Shown here piece after piece: positions 9,210 through 16,565 of a stretch of 64,000 bases of DNA. Positions within the stretch are counted from its first letter, which is position 1; the number at the start of each line of letters is the position of its first letter. The DNA comes from CAZXYS01 sp964645005 (lineage in GTDB: Bacteria; Bacteroidota; Ignavibacteria; Kapaibacteriales; UBA2268). Under the pieces are notes generated by a model. The model made no database searches, was not told the DNA's origin, and saw only the letters and a program-made list of their open reading frames with translations. The stretch covers positions 9,562 to 73,561 of the forward strand of contig CAZXYS010000020.1 of NCBI GenBank assembly GCA_964645005.1, written 5' to 3'. Made by a program: the position numbers and the translations under genes.

Positions 9210-9352
9210 CCGTTAGCCTATTTCCAAAATTATTAAGTCAGATTATTGAAAAATCTGATAAAAATGTAGTCCGTTTGAATTCTCGATTTTCCCCACAATC
9301 CGATTACAGCAATCTCAAACATTTTGTATCTTCTTTAGTTTACATTTAATTT
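9210..9352 (+). repeat. 143-base exact direct repeat, copy 1
   Basis: Identical base for base to 11987-12129. It begins CCGTTAGCCTATTTCCAAAA and ends TTTACATTTAATTT. The two copies bracket the two secreted-protein genes at 9579-11821. The stretch could encode about 45 residues without a stop in one frame, possibly a remnant of an older gene. Confidence 0.95.
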
Positions 9353-9360
9353 TACATTGC

Positions 9361-9387
9361 GTTCCAACGCTAGAGCGTTGGAACGAG
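9361..9387 (+). repeat. AACGCT hairpin
   Basis: Near-perfect palindrome: arm CGTTCCAACGCT and its complement around a central AG-type dinucleotide. A sister copy follows the second direct repeat at about 12308-12334, so the hairpin-plus-direct-repeat combination occurs on both sides of the secreted-protein genes. Confidence 0.7.
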
Positions 9388-9461
9388 GATTAAAAGTGTG
9401 AATGGGATAGATCGTCAGATGTAAAAAATATCTTGAGTAAATATTATTATTTTTTAATTGT

Positions 9462-9492
9462 TTTGTATATAAAAAATATATTATTATATTTG
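9462..9492 (+). promoter_or_regulatory. Bacteroidetes-type promoter
   Basis: TTTG at 9462-9465 and TATATTTG at 9485-9492 with a 19-base spacer, matching -33/-7 elements of the Bacteroidetes primary sigma factor. It would start a transcript about 80 bases before the ATG at 9579. Confidence 0.6.
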
Positions 9493-9578
9493 CATAAGAG
9501 CTGAATAAATAATTTTTACATAATTAGCTAAAATTGTACATTTGGTTTCTTATTATTCTTATAAATTATGGTGATAAC

Positions 9579-10784
9579 ATGCAATCCTATTATTACTATT
9601 TAATTAGTTTTATTGTAACTTTTTCTTTAATATATACTTATCAGGTTAATGCTGGAGATTCAGATAATCTAAGAAAAAATAATGAAATTCTTAAAACCGA
9701 AAAAACGGTGTTAGACAAAAAGGAGATTTACGCCCCCGGTAATGATGGGTGGAAAGAACACCCTGAAATTGTATGGTATAGCTATAATGAAAGCGGATTA
9801 TTTGACAAGGAACTATATTCATATTATGGTGAAGAGACAGGCTATGATACTACCCGCAGGACAATTCATTCATACTACGAAGATAACAGGAAAAAAGAGA
9901 TCATGGATGAAATTTTTAAAAATTACAGGTGGCGGAATAATATGAAATTTGAATTTGAATATGATGATATGGAAAATAAGGAAATTAAAACTACAACATA
10001 TTACAATTCGAATTACTTGCCAAGTCTTAAGGAAAGAATCATACGCAAATATGATAATAATAATAATTTGATTGAAGAAATACGACAAAGTTTGGATAAA
10101 GAGGATTCAACATGGAATAATGACTTTAAAGATGTTTTTAAATATGACTCAATACAAAAAATCAGAATAGGAGAATATTACAGATGGGAAAATTCGGGCT
10201 GGATTATTATGGTGAAATATATTGATGAATACATATATGATGGAAAGGGACGTATGATTGAATGGCGATGGAGTCGGCTCGATGATAAAGATACCATTCC
10301 TGAAGGAAGAAAAAAATATGAATATTTTGATAGTGAAAATAAAAAAATAACTAAGAACCAAGAATTTAAAAAAAATAATTGGATAAATTATGACAGAAAA
10401 ATACAGGTATTCGACAAGAAAAATAATTTAGTTGAGGAGATTAACCAAGAATGGATAGACGGCGAATGGACAAAAGGTGAAAAAATAAAGTACTATTATA
10501 AAAAAATTACAGATGTTGAACGTTACAAAACAGAAGAAAATATTATATTAATTTATCCACAACCTGCCGAAGAAATAATTCATTTTAAATTCTTCGTGAA
10601 AGTCGTTAAGCAAACCCGTTTATCTATTCATGATTTGACAGGAAAAGAAAAATTAATCAGAACTATTAATCCTTATGAAATTGTTAAATCTGTTGATATT
10701 TCCGGTTTACCGGAAGGTTTTTATTTTCTTAAATTAAATTTAGAAGATCAAACATATACTAAAAAATTTATAATTAAAAGATAG
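9579..10784 (+). CDS. Secreted T9SS-sorted protein with YD-like repeats
   Basis: 401 residues from the ATG at 9579; an in-frame TTG at 9534 is rejected because the ATG directly opens a signal peptide (MQSYYYYLISFIVTFSLIYT, cleaved near VNA-GDS). The middle (about residues 50-320) consists of loosely repeated units with the pattern YD-x-NNNLIEE / YDGKGRMIEW, like the RHS-type YD repeats often seen in Bacteroidetes surface proteins. The last ~80 residues (YPQPAEEII..., FYFLKLNLEDQTYTKKFIIK) are a T9SS type A sorting domain. A/T-rich and flanked by direct repeats. Function unknown. Confidence 0.8.
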   Translation: MQSYYYYLISFIVTFSLIYTYQVNAGDSDNLRKNNEILKTEKTVLDKKEIYAPGNDGWKEHPEIVWYSYNESGLFDKELYSYYGEETGYDTTRRTIHSYYEDNRKKEIMDEIFKNYRWRNNMKFEFEYDDMENKEIKTTTYYNSNYLPSLKERIIRKYDNNNNLIEEIRQSLDKEDSTWNNDFKDVFKYDSIQKIRIGEYYRWENSGWIIMVKYIDEYIYDGKGRMIEWRWSRLDDKDTIPEGRKKYEYFDSENKKITKNQEFKKNNWINYDRKIQVFDKKNNLVEEINQEWIDGEWTKGEKIKYYYKKITDVERYKTEENIILIYPQPAEEIIHFKFFVKVVKQTRLSIHDLTGKEKLIRTINPYEIVKSVDISGLPEGFYFLKLNLEDQTYTKKFIIKR

Positions 10785-10819
10785 AAGTATAAATACATTT
10801 TTATAAATAAAGGTGCTTT

Positions 10820-11821
10820 ATGTCAAAATATATAGCATTAATCGTATTTGCTTTAATGTTTATTTCAAATAACACATTACTAAGTCAAGTTTGGCTGGAA
10901 AATTGCGCTCCATGTGAATCAGCTGAGTGGAGTTCAACATTCACTAGAGACGACTATTTCTTCAATATAGATGACCGCGGAGATTGCCATATGGATATTC
11001 GATATAGAATAAGATATTATGAAAACTGCCCAGATGGTGGTCCTTCCGGCAAATATTATCATGTTGCAATTACATACTTAAATTGGGATTCAAATTGTTA
11101 TCCTAATTATACTTTCAGAGAAATGCTAAAAGAAGCAGTTAGAGAGATCTTATATATGGCATATAAAAATGTTGATGGTTTTTGGGACAATGAAACTAAT
11201 GATCCGCCTGATTTAGGTTATGACTGTGATTCTGATCCTATTAGACTGTTTCTGCCATCTTGTTGGGACATTTTAGAAGGCTTTGATAGAGCTTCTCATT
11301 GTTAGCAAGCAGAATGTTGTGATATTACATACAAAACAGATTTAGTAAAACATCACACATATGATACAAATGGAAATTTTAAAAGATGGAGAATAGATGT
11401 ATGTTATGAAGAAAAAAATAATCCACCGAGTGGCGAATGTACAGAGATGGAATGGGAAGAGTGTGAATTTGTTTGTGATAGTATTGATTTTGATACAGGA
11501 CCGGATTCAAAGTTAGGTTATTACTATATCATTTCCCCTGACAACATTGATAGTAAGAATATGATTACAGAATTGAGAATAATACCCAATCCTGTTGAAA
11601 ACTTCTTTAGTATAAAAATATCAAATAAATTTATAGGGAATTATAAAATATTAATTGTAAATAATTTAGGAAAAACAATTAAAACTATAAATGGGAAAAA
11701 GGAAAATTATTATGAAAAAATAAAAATAAATGCCGAGAATTATTCCAATGGCATTTATAATATAAAAGTTTTATTAAATAATAATATAATAGGAGATAAA
11801 TCCTTTATAATTGCAAGATAG
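10820..11821 (+). pseudogene. Secreted T9SS-sorted Cys-rich protein interrupted by an in-frame TAG
   Basis: One 333-codon frame broken only by TAG at 11303-11305. Before the stop: signal peptide (MSKYIALIVFALMFISNNTL, cut near LSQ) and a Cys-rich domain with WLENCAPCESAEW and a final ASHC. After it the frame continues without interruption (QAECCDITYKTDL..., about 50 codons before the next ATG at 11447) into a T9SS type A domain (IIPNPVENFFSIK, ending KSFIIAR). The 161-residue N-terminal product would lack its sorting domain. Either a recent nonsense mutation, an assembly error, or readthrough. It follows the 9579 gene by 35 bases, probably the same operon. Confidence 0.8.
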
Positions 11822-11986
11822 TTTTTTAATTTTATAGATGAGTTGCTAATTATATCTTTAGCAACTCATCTATTTTTCAATTATTCATTTCTATTTTCAA
11901 ACTAACTTTGTATCTATTTTTTTGAAAATCATATCATAATGAATTGATACTTAACGGATATTGCTTAAATCAAGAAATAGCTTTAG

Positions 11987-12129
11987 CCGTTAGCCTATTT
12001 CCAAAATTATTAAGTCAGATTATTGAAAAATCTGATAAAAATGTAGTCCGTTTGAATTCTCGATTTTCCCCACAATCCGATTACAGCAATCTCAAACATT
12101 TTGTATCTTCTTTAGTTTACATTTAATTT
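11987..12129 (+). repeat. 143-base exact direct repeat, copy 2
   Basis: Identical to 9210-9352 (offset 2777 bases). Followed after about 180 bases by an AACGCT hairpin like the one after copy 1. Confidence 0.95.
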
Positions 12130-12547
12130 CACATGCAGTTAATTAAAGGATACGGGTAACAAAGTTCAAAGCCCGTTGAATGTTAACCCGCGTGTTGTTC
12201 TTTCTTATTTTGAATGATAATTTACATTATCATATTAATTGTTCTTTTAAAATATATGATTGTAAAATAGATGTTGTTTTTTTAGACGCTGGAGCGTCTG
12301 ACATTGCATTCCAACGCTGGAGCGTTGGAACGAGGTTAACGGTTAACGTTTTTTGAAGGAAAAGTGGAGCTTTGCGGGAAAAAATGCTTCCCAAATCGGA
12401 ATTTGGGAAGCAGTCTGCGAGGAACGGAATTTGGGAAGCAGTCTGCGAGAGAAAAGTTTCAGATGTGCCACACCTTGAAGGTGTGACACATCTAAGAATT
12501 GAAAACTAATTTAAAACGGATTTATAGGATAAAATAAGAGACCTGCC
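12130..12547. other. Gene-free stretch upstream of qmoA with many hairpins
   Basis: Holds two adjacent palindromes with a shared CGCTGGAGCG core (AGACGCT-GG-AGCGTCT near 12284, and the AACGCT hairpin near 12308-12334), AAAT-core hairpin element B with a tandem duplication (12364-12449) and a long imperfect hairpin AGATGTG.CACACCTT / AAGGTGTG.CACATCT (about 12463-12496). The qmoAB promoter must lie here or just downstream, but no clear consensus was found. Confidence 0.6.
12364..12449 (+). repeat. AAAT-core hairpin element B with partial tandem duplication
   Basis: Hairpin at 12386-12411 with arm GCTTCCCAAAT, loop CGGA and matching arm. The 3' half of the element (starting CGGAATTTGGGAAGC, through GTCTGCGAG) is repeated at 12397-12421 and 12425-12449. 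Upstream text GCTTTGCGGGAAA matches element A. Confidence 0.8.
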
Positions 12548-13813
12548 ATGGAAAACAAATCAATTCAGTCTGACATACTTGTGGTGGGCGCCGGTATATC
12601 CGGTATCTCGACCGCTCTGGAAGCGGCGGAAACCGGCTATTCCGTTACTCTGATCGAAAAACGACCGTATATCGGCGGCAGAGTTGCCCAGTTGAATCAA
12701 TATTTTCCGAAATTATGTCCCCCGTCCTGCGGCTTGGAAATAAATGTTCGCAGGATTAAGGAAAATCCTAACATAAAATTGCTTACCCTCGCCGAAGTGA
12801 AGTCGATCGAAGGTGAAGCGGGTAATTATAATGTGAAAACGAAAGTGAAACCTCGCTACGTGCGCGAAGAAGCTACGGAATTTCAGCTCGAGAATGCGGC
12901 TCAGGATATGACTGTGGAACGCAGCAATGAATATAACTACGGCATGGATAAGACGAAAGTCCTGTATATGCCTTACTCGAATTGCTATCCGCAGAAATAT
13001 GTTTTCGAGAAAGAAGCCTGCACGCCCGAGCAACTCGATACAATTAAAAATACTTACGGCGATGTACTCGACCTCGATCAGCAGGAAGTTATGTACGATG
13101 TCGAAGCTAAAGCGATAGTCTGGGCTGCAGGCTGGGAACCTTATAATGCCGATAAGCTTGAGACGCTCGGCTATAAGGAATATCCCGAAGTCGTGACAAA
13201 TGTGGAAATGGAGCGGCTCGCTGCACCCAATGGACCTACCGAGGGGAAAATCGTTATTCCCGGATCGGATAAAGAGATAAAAAAGGTGGCATTCGTACAG
13301 TGCGCGGGATCGAGGGATGAGACTCATCTGGAATATTGCTCTTCGGTTTGCTGTCTGGCTTCAATGAAGCAGGCGCGCTATATCCGCAAGCAGTACCCCG
13401 AAGCTGAAATTCATATATTTTACATAGATTTACGCTCGTACGGTATCTTCGAAGATTTTTACAATGATACTCAGGAAGATGAAAAGATACACTGGCACAG
13501 AGGTAAAGTCGCAAAAGTGCTGAAAGATGACAAAGGACGCATGATTGTGGAAGCCGAAGATACTCTTGTTGGCGAATTAAATCAGGCGGCTGTGGATATG
13601 GTCGTGCTGGCGACAGGTATGAAGCCCGCTTCGACGAATATCCCCGGCATGAACGGCAATCTTGTTGATAGAAACGGCTTTATCAGAACGGATAAGGCTG
13701 ACGGGATCATCGGCTGCGGAGTTTGCGCCCGCCCGATAGATGTAGCAGGCTGCGTAAGAGAATCTACTGCGGCTGCAATAAAGGCAATTCACACAATCAA
13801 GGGAGCAAAATAA
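12548..13813 (+). CDS. qmoA: QmoA, HdrA-like FAD protein of the quinone-interacting membrane oxidoreductase
   Basis: 421 residues. Flavoprotein related to heterodisulfide reductase subunit A: dinucleotide-binding VVGAGISGISTALEAAE (residues 12-28), FAD-region EKRPYIGGRVAQLNQ, and HdrA-type motif VQCAGSRDETHLEYCSSVCC (about 254-273). Together with QmoB and QmoC it forms the cytoplasmic/membrane complex that passes electrons from the quinol pool to APS reductase. QmoB starts one base after its stop, so the two are co-translated. QmoC is not adjacent but 13 kb downstream, which is unusual. Confidence 0.95.
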   Translation: MENKSIQSDILVVGAGISGISTALEAAETGYSVTLIEKRPYIGGRVAQLNQYFPKLCPPSCGLEINVRRIKENPNIKLLTLAEVKSIEGEAGNYNVKTKVKPRYVREEATEFQLENAAQDMTVERSNEYNYGMDKTKVLYMPYSNCYPQKYVFEKEACTPEQLDTIKNTYGDVLDLDQQEVMYDVEAKAIVWAAGWEPYNADKLETLGYKEYPEVVTNVEMERLAAPNGPTEGKIVIPGSDKEIKKVAFVQCAGSRDETHLEYCSSVCCLASMKQARYIRKQYPEAEIHIFYIDLRSYGIFEDFYNDTQEDEKIHWHRGKVAKVLKDDKGRMIVEAEDTLVGELNQAAVDMVVLATGMKPASTNIPGMNGNLVDRNGFIRTDKADGIIGCGVCARPIDVAGCVRESTAAAIKAIHTIKGAK

Positions 13814-13814
13814 A

Positions 13815-16115
13815 ATGGCTGATGAAAAAAGATTAGGCGTATATATTTGGACAGGCGACGGCATTGCCGAAGGGATAGATTGTAACAAACTCGCCGAAGA
13901 ACTGCAGGGTCAGGGAAATGTGCAGTTTGTGAAAGTAGTAGATGAATTATTCACTACCAACGGTGTGGATAATGTGAGAAAAGATATTGCCGATAATGAG
14001 CTTACGGGCGTCGTTATCGGCGGCAGTTCCCCGCGATTTCATACGGAGCTGTTCCAATTTGATTCGAATGTGATGGTGGACAGGGTAAGCCTGCGCGAAG
14101 GTGTTGCCTGGACGCATGAGCCCAATGATCGGCATACGCAGGACATGGCTCTTGACTATATGAAAATGGGAATTGCCAAATTGAATACGACCGAACCGCC
14201 GGAACCGGAGATAGTGGATATAAATGATTCGATAATGGTTGTAGGCGGCGGCGTTGCGGGAATGAATGCGGCGCTGTCATCGGCGAAGGCGGGGTATTCG
14301 GTTGTGCTCGTTGAGAAAGAAAAAGAACTTGGCGGATATTTCAATAAATTATATAAAATTACCCCCCGGACAGATCCGTATTACGAACTGGAACCGAATA
14401 CATGCGAGGGACTTATTTCGGAAGTATATGCGGATCCGAATATCAGCGTGTTCACTAACACCACAGTTAAGCGGACATCCGGCGCACCGGGTATGTTTAA
14501 TGTAACGGCGCAGAACGGAAACGGCAAGGTACAATTTCAGGTAGGATCGATAGTACAGGCGACGGGCTGGAAAGTATACGACCCCCATAAACTCGGACAT
14601 CTTGGGTATGGCAAATATCAGAATGTCATAACCAATATCGAGATGGAAGAGCGAGCAAAGCAAGATAATATAACGCGCCCGTCGGACGGTAAGAAGGTAG
14701 ATAGCGTAGTGTTTATTCAGTGCGCCGGATCCCGCGATAAGGATCATCTGCCGTATTGTTCGGGATTTTGCTGCATGACCTCGCTGAAACAGGCGATGTA
14801 TGTCCGCGAGAAATACCCCGATGCAGCTATCTATATTGTTTATAAAGATATACGGACGCCCGCCCAGTACGAGCATTTCTATAAGAGAGTGCAATCGGAA
14901 GATAATATCTTCCTGACAAAAGGCGAAATTGCCGGTATGGAAGAGGGCGAGAACGGAAAAGTCAGAGTTGACGCGGATGACACGCTGATCGGCGAGCAGA
15001 TAAGCATTGATGCCGATCTGGTGGTTTTAGCGACAGGTATGCAGCCCACGACGTTGGTAGAGGAAAATGGTCATCCCGGCGGCGAAGAATTTACAGCGGA
15101 AGAAGGTCAGCAGGAAGAGCAGGCGCAGGAACAGCCGCAGGAAGCTCAAGCCGAAGAAGGTGAAGAAAAAGAAATGAGCGCTGCCGCCGGTGCAGAAGCT
15201 GGCGCAAAGATCCTTAATCTTGCTTATCGGCAGGGGACGGACCTGCCGACGCTGCGCTACGGATTTCCGGATTCGCACTATATATGCTTTCCTTATGAAA
15301 CGAGAAGAACGGGAGTATACGCGGCGGGGACGGTTCGTGCGCCGATGGATATGACAACTGCGACGAATGATGCGCTGGGCGCTTCACTTAAGGCGATCCA
15401 GGCGATAGAAAATATTAAGGAAGGTAAGGCGGTGCATCCGCGATCGGGCGATACTTCGTTCCCGGATTTCTTCCTGCAAAGATGTACGCAGTGTAAACGC
15501 TGTACGGAAGAATGTCCTTTCGGAACGCTGGATGAGGACGTCAAGGGGACGCCTCTGCCGAACCTTACACGCTGCCGACGCTGCGGTATTTGTATGGGCG
15601 CGTGTCCTGAGAGGATAATTAACTTTAAGAATTATTCGATCCGGATGGTCTCTAATATGATCAAGTCGATTTATGTGCCGACGGAAGAGGAAGACGGCGA
15701 AGCTACCCCGAGGATGCTCGCTTTCATGTGTGAAAATGACGCATATCCGTCGCTGGATACAATTGCGCGGAAGCGAATCAAGTATTCGCCGAACTTAAGG
15801 GTGATACCTGTGCGCTGCCTCGGTTCAGTGAATACAAGCTGGATAGCGGACGCGTTGTCGGCTGGTTTCGACGGGGTTATCCTGTTTGGCTGCGTATTCG
15901 GCGATGATTATCAGTGTCACTTTATCCGCGGCAGCGAGCTGGCAAACAAGAGAATGGAAAATGTGCAGGAAAAACTGAAGCAGCTCGTTCTTGAACCCGA
16001 AAGAGTGGAATTGCACATGCTCGCCATCGACGAGTACCACAAGCTGCCGGATATACTGAATAATTTCGCGAAAACTATCGAAGAAGTCGGACCGAATCCG
16101 TATAAAGAGATGTAA
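13815..16115 (+). CDS. qmoB: QmoB, HdrA/MvhD-like FAD and iron-sulfur protein
   Basis: 766 residues. N-terminal ~125-residue region, then an HdrA-like FAD domain (VVGGGVAGMNAALSSAKAGY, about 142-161) with IQCAGSRDKDHLPYCSGFCC near residue 305, two 4Fe-4S motifs (CTQCKRCTEECP near 557 and CRRCGICMGACP near 587), and a C-terminal MvhD-like domain (from about 630) with CLGSVNTSWIADAL and GCVFGDDYQCHF. Its role is electron transfer within the Qmo complex to APS reductase. Oddity: a low-complexity Glu/Gln/Ala stretch at about residues 425-460 inside the flavoprotein domain. Likely the end of its operon. Confidence 0.95.
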   Translation: MADEKRLGVYIWTGDGIAEGIDCNKLAEELQGQGNVQFVKVVDELFTTNGVDNVRKDIADNELTGVVIGGSSPRFHTELFQFDSNVMVDRVSLREGVAWTHEPNDRHTQDMALDYMKMGIAKLNTTEPPEPEIVDINDSIMVVGGGVAGMNAALSSAKAGYSVVLVEKEKELGGYFNKLYKITPRTDPYYELEPNTCEGLISEVYADPNISVFTNTTVKRTSGAPGMFNVTAQNGNGKVQFQVGSIVQATGWKVYDPHKLGHLGYGKYQNVITNIEMEERAKQDNITRPSDGKKVDSVVFIQCAGSRDKDHLPYCSGFCCMTSLKQAMYVREKYPDAAIYIVYKDIRTPAQYEHFYKRVQSEDNIFLTKGEIAGMEEGENGKVRVDADDTLIGEQISIDADLVVLATGMQPTTLVEENGHPGGEEFTAEEGQQEEQAQEQPQEAQAEEGEEKEMSAAAGAEAGAKILNLAYRQGTDLPTLRYGFPDSHYICFPYETRRTGVYAAGTVRAPMDMTTATNDALGASLKAIQAIENIKEGKAVHPRSGDTSFPDFFLQRCTQCKRCTEECPFGTLDEDVKGTPLPNLTRCRRCGICMGACPERIINFKNYSIRMVSNMIKSIYVPTEEEDGEATPRMLAFMCENDAYPSLDTIARKRIKYSPNLRVIPVRCLGSVNTSWIADALSAGFDGVILFGCVFGDDYQCHFIRGSELANKRMENVQEKLKQLVLEPERVELHMLAIDEYHKLPDILNNFAKTIEEVGPNPYKEM

Positions 16116-16220
16116 TGCTTTAGTCTCTCTTGGTTTGAAGGGATACTAAAAGTTGATTTTTTAGTCTAAGTTAATTACATTAAATTATATGTAAATTATT
16201 AACAAAAATATAAATTGGGT

Positions 16221-16516
16221 ATGATTTCCCAGCAAGACATATTAAATATACTGAAAAATTATAAAGATGAATTTATACGGAATTTTAAGATAAATTCAAT
16301 CGGATTGTTTGGTTCCTACGCTCGAAATGAGCAGGAAGAAGAGAGCGATATTGATCTGATCGTCGAATTTCAGGAAGGACGCTTAATTACGATAATTTCT
16401 TCAATCTCGTTGATTATTTGGAAGGAATCTTTAATTGTAAAGTCGATGTGATCCCAAAACATTCAATCAGACCTGAATTGAAGAAACATATTTTTCCGGA
16501 GATAAAACTTGTTTAG
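16221..16516 (+). pseudogene. MntA-like minimal nucleotidyltransferase, frameshifted
   Basis: From ATG 16221: MISQQDILNILKNYK..., with the nucleotidyltransferase signature GLFGSYARNEQEEESDIDLI. After EFQEGR at about 16384 the original frame gives nonsense and ends at 16451, while another frame continues naturally (NFFNLVDYLEGIFNCKVDVI, then KHIFPEIKLV, stop TAG 16514-16516) exactly as in intact homologues. So a single frameshift breaks the gene. Intact relatives are antitoxins that AMPylate HepT toxins; immediately after the stop an ATG (16517) opens MNIDIKKIVD..., possibly the stub of a lost hepT. Confidence 0.8.
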
Positions 16517-16565
16517 ATGAATATAGATATTAAGAAAATAGTAGATAATACATCAGGAGATATTT

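Larger units (their letters stand above)
9018..9578. other. 561-base gene-free stretch rich in repeats
   Basis: Contains a C/G-run hairpin element (9040-9080), a small hairpin CGTCAGAT/ATCTGACG (about 9131-9151), direct repeat copy 1 (9210-9352), an AACGCT hairpin (9361-9387) and a Bacteroidetes-type promoter (9462-9492), each listed or described elsewhere. No gene is visible. Confidence 0.6.

Noticed and set aside
11944..12126. 60-codon open frame covering the second direct repeat
   Set aside because: Only the repeat part looks protein-like, no start signal is seen and copy 1 lacks the same upstream codons; treated as repeat DNA or remnant.
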